Source of the DNA: Collimonas rhizosphaerae
GTDB taxonomy: Bacteria > Pseudomonadota > Gammaproteobacteria > Burkholderiales > Burkholderiaceae_D
Length of the DNA stretch: 64,000 bases
Reading direction: 5' to 3'
NCBI RefSeq assembly: GCF_038896935.1
Contig: NZ_JBANDC010000002.1
Location: 394,791 to 458,790, forward strand
The translations under genes were made by a program, and so were the position numbers. The notes beneath the pieces were generated by a model. That model searched no databases, was not told where the DNA came from, and worked only from the letters and a program-made list of their open reading frames with translations. Of the stretch, positions 45,075 through 54,107 are shown one piece after another; the first letter of the stretch is position 1; every line of letters begins with the position of its first letter.

Positions 45075-45611
45075 TCAACGCCCGCGCTTGGCCAGGTATT
45101 CCGGCTGGAACATGCACATGCGGATCGCGTCGCGATACACGCCATTGATGAAAAACTCGCTTTTCAACTCGCTTTCCAGTCCGAATCCGCACTTTTGGTA
45201 AATATGGATGGCTTTGTGGTTTTCCTTGTCGACATACAGGTAAAGCTTGTACAGGTTGAGCACGCAGAAGGCGTATTCAATCGCCAGCCGGGTGGCGCGC
45301 TCGGCATAGCCCTTGCCTTGCGCGCCGGGGGCGACGATGATCTGGAATTCGGCGCGCCGGTGGATATGGGTAATCTCGACCAGCTCCACCAGCCCCACCA
45401 TTTCGCCGTTGTCGCTTTCCAGGATGAAACGCCGCTCGCTCTGGTCATGGACGTGCTGGTCGTACAGCTGCACCAGTTCGACATAGGCTTCATACGGCTC
45501 CTCGAACCAATAACGCATGATGTGGCTGTTATTGTCGAGCTGATGCACAAAATGCAGGTCGTTACGCTCCAGGGGCCGCAGTTTCAGGCCCGGTTGCACT
45601 AGGGTAGTCAT
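45075..45611 (-). CDS. speG: Spermidine N-acetyltransferase
   Basis: A 178-residue GNAT enzyme closely resembling E. coli SpeG. LRPLERNDLHFVHQLDNN, MRYWFEEPYEAYVEL, DQSERRFILE and VELVEITHIHRRAEFQIIV are shared. The acetyl-CoA loop is PGAQGKGYAERA. SpeG acetylates spermidine and spermine to control polyamine levels. It is a single gene between the PadR regulator and fadE. Confidence 0.93.
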   Translation of the reverse strand: MTTLVQPGLKLRPLERNDLHFVHQLDNNSHIMRYWFEEPYEAYVELVQLYDQHVHDQSERRFILESDNGEMVGLVELVEITHIHRRAEFQIIVAPGAQGKGYAERATRLAIEYAFCVLNLYKLYLYVDKENHKAIHIYQKCGFGLESELKSEFFINGVYRDAIRMCMFQPEYLAKRGR

Positions 45612-45653
45612 CGGTTTTCTTTCTTATCGTGTTGCAAATTCCATGATTGGTGC

Positions 45654-48143
45654 TCAAGGCTGGCGCAGCGCTTGCAGGCGCGTCTGCGCCGATTCCAGCA
45701 AGTTGAAATCTTGCGGGAAATCGTCCACCTGGACGCTGATATCGCCGCAGTGCGCGAAATCGTGCAAGACCTGCTGCTCCGCTTCCGTGATATCGCCGCT
45801 GGCGGCAGCCGCCGTTATCCAGTGCTGCATCTCGATCAGGCTTTGCGGCAGAGGCGGCAGCGTGCCGGCCTGGATTGCCGGCTTGAGGCGCGCTTCGATC
45901 GCATTCACCTGCGGGATCAGCTGGAACGCCAGCTCGCCAAAAGCATGCGGCGATTGTCCGGTGCTCGGCATGTGCATGCCGGCGGTCAGGCGGTCGCGGC
46001 TGTCGCTGTCGGTTTGCATGATGCGGGCGACCGTGCTGTCCAGCGCATCCGACGGCAGCTTGTAAGGCCGTCCGAAAGGAAAGGCGATGAAACGCAGCAG
46101 GATGGCCAGCGCACGATTCGGGAAATTATCCAGCACGCCCAGGTATGCCTCCTGCGCCTGGTGCAGGGAATCCTGTATCGCCCAATGCACGTAGGGCAAA
46201 TCTTCCTGCGGCCGGCCGTCGTCCTCGTAACGCTTGAGCACGCTCGACACCAGGTACAGCTGCGACAGGATGTCGCCCAGGCGGCCGGAAATCCGTTCGC
46301 GGAATTTCAGGGAACCGCCGATGACAAACATCGACATATCGCTCAGCAGCGCGAATGCGGCCGACATGCGGTTGACCGCGCGGTAGAAATGGCGCAGCTC
46401 CACCGGCGCAGCGCTCGGCGCGCCGGGCAGGCTGCCGCTGGTCAGGCCTGCCAGCAGGGTGCGTGAAAAATTGGCGCAAACAAAACTGATGTGGGCGAAG
46501 AACGCCTGGTCGAAATCAGCCAGCGCCTTGCCCTGGTCTGCCTCGCCGGCAGCCGCCATTTCCTTCAGCACATAAGGATGGCAGCGGATCGCCCCTTGCC
46601 CGAAAATGATCAGGCAGCGCGTCAGGATATTCGCGCCTTCGACCGTAATCGCAATCGGCATCTGCTGGTAGCTGCGCGCCAGGAAATTATTCGGGCCCAT
46701 GCAGATGCCCTTGCCGCCCAGCACATCCATGCCGGCGTTGACCAGCACCCGGCCGCGCTCGGTCACATGGTATTTCGAGATGGCCGAAATCACGGAAGGT
46801 TTTTCGCCGGCGTCCACCGCCAGCGCCGACAGCCTGCGCACCGCGTCCATCAGATACAGGTTGCCGCCCATGCGCGCCAGCATCTCGTGTACGCCTTCGA
46901 ACTTGCCGATCGGGATCTTGAACTGATGGCGCATCGCTACATAAGCGCTGGTGCCGCGCACCGCCAGCTTGGAAAAGCCGACAGTCGAGGACGGCAAGGA
47001 GATCGCGCGGCCGGCAGCCAGGCATTCCATCAGCATGCGCCAGCCCTTGCCGATCATGTCGCGGCCGCCGATCACCCAGTCGAGCGGGATGAACACATCC
47101 TTGCCGGAAGTCGGGCCGTTCTGGAATACAGCATTCAAGGGCCAATGGCGGCGGCCGGTCACCACGCCGGGATGGCTGGTTGGAATCAGCGCGCAGGTGA
47201 TGCCGAGGTCGGTGCTGCCGTCGGCTGCCAGCAAATGGTCTGGATCATGCACCCGGAACGCCAGGCCCAGCACCGTCGCCACCGGCCCCAGCGTGATGTA
47301 GCGCTTGTCCCAGGTAATGCGGAAACCCAGCATTTCCTGGCCATCGTAGCTGCCTACGCAAACCACGCCGATATCCGGGATCGCCGCCGCATCAGAACCG
47401 GCGTAAGGGCTCGTCAAGGCAAAACACGGGATCTCCTCGCCGGCGGCCAGGCGCGGCAGGAAATAATCCTTTTGCACTTCAGTGCCGTACTGCAGCAGCA
47501 GTTCGGCCGGCCCCAGCGAATTCGGCACCATCACTGAAATCGCCGCCGCCGAACAGTGCGACGACAACTTCATGATCACCTGCGAGTGCATGTAGGCCGA
47601 GAACTCCTTGCCGCCATACCGCTTGGGAATGATCATGCCGAGGAACCCTTTCTCCTTGACGAACTGCCAGGCTTGCGGCGACAGGTCCTGCCAGATCTCG
47701 GTGCTTTCCCAGTCGCTGACCAGACCGCACAGCTGCTCGACTTCGTTGTCGAAAAAATCCTGCTCTTCAATCGTCAGTTTCGGCGCCGGCAGCTGCAGCA
47801 GCTTGTCCCAGGCCGGTTTGCCGGAAAACAGCTCGGCGTCCCACCAGGTGGTGCCGGCTTCGATGGCGTCGCGCTCGGTCTCCGACATGCGCGGCAGGAT
47901 GCGCTGGAATATCTGCAATATCGGGCTGCTGAGCAAGGTGTATCGCAGAGGCTTGATAGCCACGATCAAGGTGGGGATCACCATGAGCAGCAACAGCAGT
48001 ACCGCTGCCAGCGCGCCGATCCCGGCAAACCGGAAACCGCCGCCTATCCAGAGCAGGATGGCCAGCAGCCAGATCCAGGCGCTCGCGCGCAACTGCATTA
48101 ATGCCATGGCGCCGACCAGCAACGCTGCGATCCAGTAGAACAT
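45654..48143 (-). CDS. fadE: Acyl-CoA dehydrogenase FadE
   Basis: An 829-residue protein, close to E. coli FadE (814). Two or three N-terminal hydrophobic segments (about residues 1-65) precede the acyl-CoA dehydrogenase core, and the long FadE-specific C-terminal domain follows. CFALTSPYAGSDAAAIPD is the substrate/FAD region. DVLGGKGICMGPNNFLARSY and ITVEGANILTRCLIIFGQGA include the likely catalytic Glu (VEGAN). It does the first step of beta-oxidation. GGGAG lies 5 bases before the ATG at 48141-48143. Confidence 0.94.
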   Translation of the reverse strand: MFYWIAALLVGAMALMQLRASAWIWLLAILLWIGGGFRFAGIGALAAVLLLLLMVIPTLIVAIKPLRYTLLSSPILQIFQRILPRMSETERDAIEAGTTWWDAELFSGKPAWDKLLQLPAPKLTIEEQDFFDNEVEQLCGLVSDWESTEIWQDLSPQAWQFVKEKGFLGMIIPKRYGGKEFSAYMHSQVIMKLSSHCSAAAISVMVPNSLGPAELLLQYGTEVQKDYFLPRLAAGEEIPCFALTSPYAGSDAAAIPDIGVVCVGSYDGQEMLGFRITWDKRYITLGPVATVLGLAFRVHDPDHLLAADGSTDLGITCALIPTSHPGVVTGRRHWPLNAVFQNGPTSGKDVFIPLDWVIGGRDMIGKGWRMLMECLAAGRAISLPSSTVGFSKLAVRGTSAYVAMRHQFKIPIGKFEGVHEMLARMGGNLYLMDAVRRLSALAVDAGEKPSVISAISKYHVTERGRVLVNAGMDVLGGKGICMGPNNFLARSYQQMPIAITVEGANILTRCLIIFGQGAIRCHPYVLKEMAAAGEADQGKALADFDQAFFAHISFVCANFSRTLLAGLTSGSLPGAPSAAPVELRHFYRAVNRMSAAFALLSDMSMFVIGGSLKFRERISGRLGDILSQLYLVSSVLKRYEDDGRPQEDLPYVHWAIQDSLHQAQEAYLGVLDNFPNRALAILLRFIAFPFGRPYKLPSDALDSTVARIMQTDSDSRDRLTAGMHMPSTGQSPHAFGELAFQLIPQVNAIEARLKPAIQAGTLPPLPQSLIEMQHWITAAAASGDITEAEQQVLHDFAHCGDISVQVDDFPQDFNLLESAQTRLQALRQP

Positions 48144-48639
48144 GTTGACTCCCAATTTGGCGGTTCATCGTGCGGCAAATCTTGAACATGCCCAGGCGCA
48201 AAACGGGGCGCGGCCATGAAGATAGGACAGGATTGAATGTGGAACGGGCGCGCCAGACAAATGCCGTACCTGACGACAGCACCCGATAATTCTTTAACCT
48301 TTGGTCACTGTTTGCTTGATGAAAGTTCACGAAAAGCAAATTTAAATGTTAAAAAACATTCACTTAGCCTTTTTTTGCAATTGCCCAAAGGCAACCAAAA
48401 AACAATGGATAGCCGGCAACATGCTACTCTTTGTAAATCTTTGTATCCGTTTGTCAACCTTACTATAGAATCGCGCGTTACATGGTATGTAAACTTGTGC
48501 CGCCTTATGAGAAAATCTAAAACCACCAGGCGTCGCAATTAACTCCCTACACCATAAATACCCAGTAGCCAGCGTGTAATCAGCCAGCAGGCGCAACCAT
48601 CAATCTCTATCAGAAAAGTTACAAGAGCACACGCCTTTC
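48144..48639. other. AT-rich 496-bp divergent promoter region between fadE and the reductase-like gene
   Basis: No gene is supported here. The stretch is more AT-rich than its surroundings. It contains AATGTT-AAAA-AACATT (about 48346-48361), a candidate plus-strand promoter TTGTAT-17-TATAGA (48441-48469) and an inverted repeat at 48478-48492. Short open frames inside have no ribosome-binding site or family pattern. Confidence 0.55.
48441..48492 (+). promoter_or_regulatory. Candidate promoter with TTACAT-N3-ATGTAA operator
   Basis: TTGTAT (48441-48446) and TATAGA (48464-48469) are 17 bases apart. TTACATGGTATGTAA (48478-48492) begins at about the expected transcription start, where a repressor would block initiation. 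The downstream gene starts at 48640. Confidence 0.5.
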
Positions 48640-49758
48640 ATGAATAATTTAATGTTGATGACCGGCGCGACCGGCTTCTTAGGTGGCGCCAACGCAGTTG
48701 AGGCAATTCATCGTGGCCTAGGCAAGAATCTATTGCTGCTGGCAAGAGCGGAAACCCCGGCTGCGGCGCATGCCAGGGTTATCGAAAACCTGCTGCTGCT
48801 GGGTGCGAGCGCGGCCGACGTGGCGCAGATCGGGGTTGAACAAATCCTCTGCTGCGATTTGTCGGAGCTCGACAAGATCAGCGGCGACCCGCGCCTGGAC
48901 CGGGTTTCGGTGGTCATCCATTCAGCCGCCCTGGCGACTTTCTCGAACCACCCCTTGCTCGAAACAATCAATGTCGACGGCACTCTGGCGCTCGGCAAGC
49001 TGATGCACCGGCGGCCAGCCTTGAAGCGCTTCATGTATATCGGCACCGCCATGGCTTGCGGCGAAGGCGCCGGCATCAATGCCGTGGTGAAAGAACAGAT
49101 CGACCTGCCGCTCGGCGACGAGCACCTGGTGGCCTACACGCGCTCCAAGGCAATGGGTGAAAAGAAATTGCGCGACATCTACCCCGACCTGCCGGTGGTG
49201 TATGTCAGGCCATCGATCATCGTCGGCCATACCGTGCTGGGCTGCGCCCCTTCGCAAAGCATTTTCTGGGTCTTCATGGTCTGGCAGCTGCTGGGCGCGC
49301 TGACCACCTCGCTCGACGAAAAAGTCGACGTGGTGCCGGTCGACTGGTGCGCCCAAGCCATCATCGACCTGGCCCAGAAAGAAACGCTGACCCACAACGT
49401 ATTCCATATCTCGGCCGGCCTCGGCTCGTGCGTATCGTTCCGCGAAATCGACCTGGCGCTGGCGGCGGCGCGCGGCATCGAACCGATAGGCGCCACTTAC
49501 AAGCAGATCACGCCGGACGCCATCCCGACCCTGTTGCCGCGCATGCGCGAATGCGTGCCGGAATGCAATGACCGCCTGCTGCTGCGCGCGCTCAAGCTGT
49601 ATGGCGCTTTCGCCGGCCTGAATTATGTATTTGACAATGAAAACCTGCTGGCCGAAGGAATCCGTCCTGCCCCGCGGTTTACCGATTACATCGCGCTCTG
49701 CGTCGAATCGGCAAAACACATCCCGATTGCCGAACAGATGAAATGGGATTTCAAGTAG
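48640..49758 (+). CDS. Extended SDR / fatty-acyl-reductase-like NAD(P)-dependent enzyme
   Basis: A 372-residue protein with the Rossmann motif LMTGATGFLGG at residues 6-16 and the SDR catalytic pair Tyr-x3-Lys in VAYTRSKAMGEK (near residue 168). The NAD_binding_4 (male-sterility / thioester-reductase) layout is suggested by VIHSAALATFSNHPLLETINVDGT and VVYVRPSIIVGH. Such proteins reduce acyl-CoA or acyl-carrier thioesters. The divergent fadE neighbour fits an acyl-CoA substrate, but this is inference. The domain stands alone, with no carrier or adenylation domain. Confidence 0.75.
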   Translation: MNNLMLMTGATGFLGGANAVEAIHRGLGKNLLLLARAETPAAAHARVIENLLLLGASAADVAQIGVEQILCCDLSELDKISGDPRLDRVSVVIHSAALATFSNHPLLETINVDGTLALGKLMHRRPALKRFMYIGTAMACGEGAGINAVVKEQIDLPLGDEHLVAYTRSKAMGEKKLRDIYPDLPVVYVRPSIIVGHTVLGCAPSQSIFWVFMVWQLLGALTTSLDEKVDVVPVDWCAQAIIDLAQKETLTHNVFHISAGLGSCVSFREIDLALAAARGIEPIGATYKQITPDAIPTLLPRMRECVPECNDRLLLRALKLYGAFAGLNYVFDNENLLAEGIRPAPRFTDYIALCVESAKHIPIAEQMKWDFK

Positions 49759-49847
49759 ATTTTTTACAATATCTCACAGTAGTTTTACGTCTATATCTGT
49801 GGCTGTTCCGTTAGAATTGCCTACTAAAGTCAACGGGGGAAGCAGCC

Positions 49848-50735
49848 ATGAAATGGGAAGGCAATCGGGAAAGTGACAACGTCGAAGATCGCCGCAGCGA
49901 TGGTGGTGGAGGCGGAGGAGGCGGTTTCGGCGGCGGCCGTTCCATTGGCCTTGGCACGATCGCCATCGCGCTGGTGGCCTCGTATTTCTTCGGCATCAGC
50001 CCGACCACCGTACTGAGCCTGCTCAGCGGCGGACCGGTCAGCCAGCCGCAGTCGCAGCAAGCCCCAAATCCCAATCGCAGCGCGCAGCCTGAAGATCGCC
50101 AGACCAAATTCGTGCGCACGGTGCTGGCCGACACTGAAGACGTCTGGACCCAGATTTTCCGCGCCAACGGCAAGACTTATCCGCCGCCGAAGCTGGTGCT
50201 GTTTTCCGGCGCCACGCAAACCGCCTGCGGCACCGGCCAGACCGCTTCCGGCCCCTTCTATTGCCCCGGCGACCGCAAGGTATACATCGACCTCAGCTTT
50301 TATCAGCTGATGCAGCAGCGCTTCCATGTATCCGGCGAATTTGCCCAGGCTTACGTGATCGCCCATGAAGTCGGACACCATGTGCAAAACCTGATGGGCA
50401 TCATGGACAAGGTCAACAGCGCCGAACGCCAGATGTCGAAAGCACAGGCGAACGCCATGTCGGTGCGGCTTGAACTGCAAGCCGACTGCCTGGCCGGGGT
50501 CTGGGCCTTCCACGCCAACCAGGCGCGCAGCATCCTGGAGCAAGGTGATGTCGAAGGGGCCTTGAACGCAGCTACCGCGATCGGCGACGACGCCCTGCAA
50601 AAACAGGAACAGGGATATGTCGTGCCGGACTCTTTCACCCATGGCACTTCGGCGCAGCGGGTGCACTGGTTCAAGCAAGGCGTCAGCAGCGGCGAAGTCA
50701 AGTCCTGCAACACGTTTGAAGTCAAAGCGCTTTAA
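49848..50735 (+). CDS. YpfJ-type neutral zinc metallopeptidase
   Basis: A 295-residue protein with a Gly-rich N-terminus (about residues 18-31), one membrane helix (about 32-52) and a periplasmic domain. The zinc motif HEVGHHVQNLMG starts near residue 174, and a likely third ligand lies in LELQADCLAGVWA. PFYCPGDRKVYIDLSFY precedes it. The family (YpfJ, metallopeptidase family U69-like) has no established substrate. GGAAG lies 5-10 bases before the ATG. Confidence 0.9.
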   Translation: MKWEGNRESDNVEDRRSDGGGGGGGGFGGGRSIGLGTIAIALVASYFFGISPTTVLSLLSGGPVSQPQSQQAPNPNRSAQPEDRQTKFVRTVLADTEDVWTQIFRANGKTYPPPKLVLFSGATQTACGTGQTASGPFYCPGDRKVYIDLSFYQLMQQRFHVSGEFAQAYVIAHEVGHHVQNLMGIMDKVNSAERQMSKAQANAMSVRLELQADCLAGVWAFHANQARSILEQGDVEGALNAATAIGDDALQKQEQGYVVPDSFTHGTSAQRVHWFKQGVSSGEVKSCNTFEVKAL

Positions 50736-50770
50736 CCGCAGCCAACCCATAACCAGACCACGGGAATTCC

Positions 50771-51154
50771 ATGACGATTGCTTACTGGTGCGTATTGATT
50801 GCCGGACTGATGCCGCTGTTTACGGTCGCGCTCGCCAAGCGCGGCCGTCCTGATTTTGACAATGCCGAACCGCGCGCCTGGCTGGAGAAACAGTCCGGAC
50901 TGCGGCGCCGCGCCGATTATGCCCATCGCAATCATTTCGAGGCTTTCCCGTTTTTCGCCGCCGGCGTGATCATTGCGCAGCAAGTGCACGCGACGCAGAA
51001 CATGGTGAATTTGCTGGCGCTGGCATTTATCGCCGCCCGCATCGTTTATACCGTCCTGTACCTGGCGGACCGCCCCAGCATGCGCTCGGCCGTGTGGACC
51101 CTTGCATTCCTGGCCGCGATCGGCCTGTTCGTGCTGGCCGGGCTGACGCATTAA
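50771..51154 (+). CDS. MAPEG-family membrane protein
   Basis: A 127-residue protein with four membrane helices (about 5-20, 58-75, 78-97 and 107-124). It has the MAPEG-like segment RADYAHRNHFEAFPFFAAGVI and ARIVYTVLYLADRPSMRS. Bacterial MAPEG members are related to eicosanoid and glutathione enzymes, but most are uncharacterised. It starts 35 bp after the metallopeptidase stop, and three more small genes follow closely on the same strand. Confidence 0.85.
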   Translation: MTIAYWCVLIAGLMPLFTVALAKRGRPDFDNAEPRAWLEKQSGLRRRADYAHRNHFEAFPFFAAGVIIAQQVHATQNMVNLLALAFIAARIVYTVLYLADRPSMRSAVWTLAFLAAIGLFVLAGLTH

Positions 51155-51173
51155 ACAGATAGACAGTGACACC

Positions 51174-51461
51174 ATGCAGCATCAAGACACGATCCAACTC
51201 TTGCGCACGGCCTTAGGCGCCACGCAAAACAACGGCAGCACCGTCGCCGCCCTGTGCCAAGCCTGGCGCGCGCAAACCGCGCTGCTGTCAGCATTGCCGC
51301 CGCGTTTTGCGGAAGTCGCGGAAAATTTTCTCGGACGGCTGGAAGCCGGCAGCCTGTTCAGCGAAGAAAGCTGTTCGTTCAGCCAGCAGGATTTGCTGGA
51401 CCATTTGCACGTCTGGCTCGACCAGGCGCAGCTGGCGCTAGAGCGCACTGCCAGCGCCTGA
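51174..51461 (+). CDS. Small hypothetical protein
   Basis: A 95-residue acidic, helical protein (for example LLSALPPRFAEVAENFLGRLE and LLDHLHVWLDQAQLALERT). I do not recognise the family. No signal peptide or membrane segment is seen. It lies 19 bp after the MAPEG gene and 26 bp before the S4-domain gene, so the group is probably one transcript. Confidence 0.65.
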   Translation: MQHQDTIQLLRTALGATQNNGSTVAALCQAWRAQTALLSALPPRFAEVAENFLGRLEAGSLFSEESCSFSQQDLLDHLHVWLDQAQLALERTASA

Positions 51462-51487
51462 CATTCATTCATCTACATCGGAATACC

Positions 51488-51718
51488 ATGCAACAACTGG
51501 AACTACGCCTCAATAGCGACTACGTCGAACTCAATCAACTGCTCAAGCTGACCGGCGTGTGCGACAGCGGCGGCGCCGGCAAGGCGCTGGTCGCCAGCGG
51601 CGTGGTGGCCGTCGACGGCAAGATCGAGCTGCGCAAAACCTGCAAGATCCAGGCCGGCCAAAAAGTCACCATCGGCGATCTGCTGATCTATGTGCTGCCT
51701 CGGCGCAGCGCCGGCTGA
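51488..51718 (+). CDS. RNA-binding S4-domain protein (YbcJ-like)
   Basis: A 76-residue protein that is almost only an S4 domain: DYVELNQLLKLTGVCDSGGAGKALVASG, VVAVDGKIELRKTCKIQAGQKV (cited in part as ELNQLLKLTGVC and GKIELRKTCKI). Such small S4 proteins bind structured RNA; YbcJ is the best-known relative. The ATG at 51488 is chosen; the longer frame is open but overlaps the preceding gene and has no domain. Confidence 0.88.
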   Translation: MQQLELRLNSDYVELNQLLKLTGVCDSGGAGKALVASGVVAVDGKIELRKTCKIQAGQKVTIGDLLIYVLPRRSAG

Positions 51719-52077
51719 TTGATCACCCAATCAATTCGACACAGCTTGATAAGTAGTCCGTCCTTCACTGAACCGCCCCGGCTTTGCCGAAGACTGCCAA
51801 GTTTGGCGCTACGCCGCGCAGGCGGGCAACGCTTGATTCAGACAGTGAAACAAAGTGTTCTGGCAGGCTATGCTGACTGGGACACTTAAAACCATCGTTT
51901 CTGTTTTGTGGTAAAGGCAAAACAAGATATCTGCAGATCTTCTACATGGTGTAATCAATACCATAGTTGACGATGCTGATAACTTGCTGAATCCGCCACA
52001 TTACGCAGCTTGTCTGATCGACTTCCACTGATAAAAAAAGGTTGTTCTTCCAACGTAAGCAGCGTCATTCCTGAAGC
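51719..52077. other. Gene-free stretch before the PepSY/reductase gene
   Basis: No coding frame with support is seen. There is no clear Fur-type palindrome and no strong terminator. It presumably carries the promoter of the PepSY/reductase gene; I cannot place it. Confidence 0.5.
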
Positions 52078-54099
52078 ATGCCCCCTCCTTTTCGCCACCG
52101 TGTTCTTCAATTCCATCGTTGGACCGGCTTGATTCTCGGTGTGGTCATGGTCATGATTGCGGTCACGGGCGCCGGCATGATTTTCCGTCCTCAGCTCGAT
52201 CCTGTCATCAATCGCGATCAGTTCGCAATAGCGGCTTGCCATGCGAATTTGCCGCTTGATACCCTGATTTCCAATGCACGTACGGCCAATCCGAATGGCG
52301 GCGCGCTCACTTATATACGACTTTACCCAGATACGAATGCGGCTGCGCGCATCCGCTTTAGCGATGACAAATGGGTGAACATAAATCCGTGTTCCGGCGC
52401 GGTGCTTGGGCAAGATAATCGTTACGGCGGTCTGTTCGGTACGCTAGCGCTGTTACACAGTTTCCACTTTGTAAAAAACGGCCACCTGATTGCCGGCACT
52501 GTCACCCTTGCGTTTACGGTCATGCTTATCCTGGGCGGCCTCATGGCCTGGTGGTCCGGCAGGCCGCACAGCAGCCGCAAATCCGTCGGCCGCACCTTTC
52601 CGCGGCATCTTCACCAAAGCACGGCGCTATATGCCAGCCTGATTCTTTTGACCAGCGCGCTCACTGGCTTGCCTCAAGCTTTTGAGTGGTGCCGGCACAG
52701 TATCTACCTGCTTACGGGGTCGCAATTACCTGCGCCAACGCCGCAATCGGCGGCGCCAGCCGGCGTCCGACGCTTGTCGGCAGAAGCAGTTTGGCAGCAT
52801 GCGCAATCCGTGATGCCGCAGGTCAGGCAAGCGCAAATCCGGTTCTCCGAGAAATCTGACGATGCAATTGACATCAGGCTGGTCGGCAGCGACGCACCAC
52901 ATGCCCAGGCATTTTCCTATCTGGAATTGGATTCCTGCACCGGGAAGGTACTGCGTTTTATTCCTTACGCCAAAAACAGCCTTGGAGAAAAAATCTATCT
53001 TTGGGCCTTATCCATCCACTATGGCTGGGTAGGCGGCCTGTTCGGCCAACTGCTGCTGTTAGCCGGTGCGCTATCCATACCAGTGCTCGCCTATACCGGC
53101 ATAGGCAGTTATCTGCGCAGGGAATCAAAACGTCCGGCCAAAAAAAGACTGTTATTGCACATTCGTAAAAAGACAATCGAAGCAAAAGGAATCTGTAGCT
53201 TCGAACTGGTCGATCCCGCAGGGAAAAAACTGCCTCCCTTCAGCTCCGGTTCGCACATCGACGTCTATCTGCGTAGCGGCCTGGTACGGCAATATTCCCT
53301 GTGCAACGACCCGCGAGAGCGGTATCGCTACCAGATCGGCGTGCTCCGTACATCGGATTCGCGTGGCGGGTCGCAGGCCATGCATGACGATCTTGAAGAA
53401 GGTTCTGCATTGGAAGTCGGGATGCCAAGAAACCATTTTCCTCTTGTGCCTGCCGCCAAGCGATCGCTATTGATTGCCGGCGGCATCGGCGTGACTCCTA
53501 TCCTGTCCATGGCAGAACAGCTTGCCAGCATAGAGGCCGATTTCAGCATGCATTACTGCAGCCGTTCATTGCTACACGCCGGGTTTCTTAATCGAATCAA
53601 ATCGTCAATATATGCACAACGCGTGACATTTCACTTCAGCGAAGGCGCATCGTCCCCACGCCTCGACCTGCAGGCGTTACTCGCCGGTCCGGATGCGGTG
53701 ACACATCTCTATGTCTGCGGCCCGGTCGGATTCATGGATGCGGTAATAGACACGGCGAAGAAGAATGGCTGGAGCAATGAGCGGCTGCACCGCGAATATT
53801 TTGCGAGTGAAATCGGCAATCCAGACCACAATGTCGAGTTCGACGTCAAGCTGGCTAGTACCGGAAGGATCTATCGCATCACTAAAGACAAATCCATTGT
53901 TGCCGCGTTGTCCGAAGCAGGCGTCTCGATACCAACCAGTTGCGAACAAGGCGTATGCGGCACTTGCCTGACCCGAGTACTGAATGGCGAACCCGATCAT
54001 CGAGATAGCTACCTGAACGAAGAAGACAGGATGAAGAACGATCTGTTGTTGCCCTGCTGTTCGCGCGCGAAGAGCACCATGCTGGTACTGGATCTGTAG
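52078..54099 (+). CDS. PepSY-membrane domain fused to a ferredoxin-type oxidoreductase
   Basis: A 673-residue fusion. The N-terminal half is a PepSY-associated membrane protein: helices near residues 15-36, 135-160, 185-205 and 318-345, with HRWTGLILGVVMVMIAVTGAG at the start. From about residue 358 a phthalate-dioxygenase-reductase-like module follows. Its parts are the flavin loop RQYSLCND (about 404), the NAD site AGGIGVTPILSM (about 468) and a C-terminal [2Fe-2S] site CEQGVCGTC (about 622-630) with a later Cys in LLLPCCSR. It could carry electrons from NAD(P)H across the membrane to a periplasmic substrate, as for ferric-siderophore reductases. It is convergent with the metal-uptake operon, 8 bp away. 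Confidence 0.88.
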   Translation: MPPPFRHRVLQFHRWTGLILGVVMVMIAVTGAGMIFRPQLDPVINRDQFAIAACHANLPLDTLISNARTANPNGGALTYIRLYPDTNAAARIRFSDDKWVNINPCSGAVLGQDNRYGGLFGTLALLHSFHFVKNGHLIAGTVTLAFTVMLILGGLMAWWSGRPHSSRKSVGRTFPRHLHQSTALYASLILLTSALTGLPQAFEWCRHSIYLLTGSQLPAPTPQSAAPAGVRRLSAEAVWQHAQSVMPQVRQAQIRFSEKSDDAIDIRLVGSDAPHAQAFSYLELDSCTGKVLRFIPYAKNSLGEKIYLWALSIHYGWVGGLFGQLLLLAGALSIPVLAYTGIGSYLRRESKRPAKKRLLLHIRKKTIEAKGICSFELVDPAGKKLPPFSSGSHIDVYLRSGLVRQYSLCNDPRERYRYQIGVLRTSDSRGGSQAMHDDLEEGSALEVGMPRNHFPLVPAAKRSLLIAGGIGVTPILSMAEQLASIEADFSMHYCSRSLLHAGFLNRIKSSIYAQRVTFHFSEGASSPRLDLQALLAGPDAVTHLYVCGPVGFMDAVIDTAKKNGWSNERLHREYFASEIGNPDHNVEFDVKLASTGRIYRITKDKSIVAALSEAGVSIPTSCEQGVCGTCLTRVLNGEPDHRDSYLNEEDRMKNDLLLPCCSRAKSTMLVLDL

Positions 54100-54107
54100 C
54101 CGACAAT

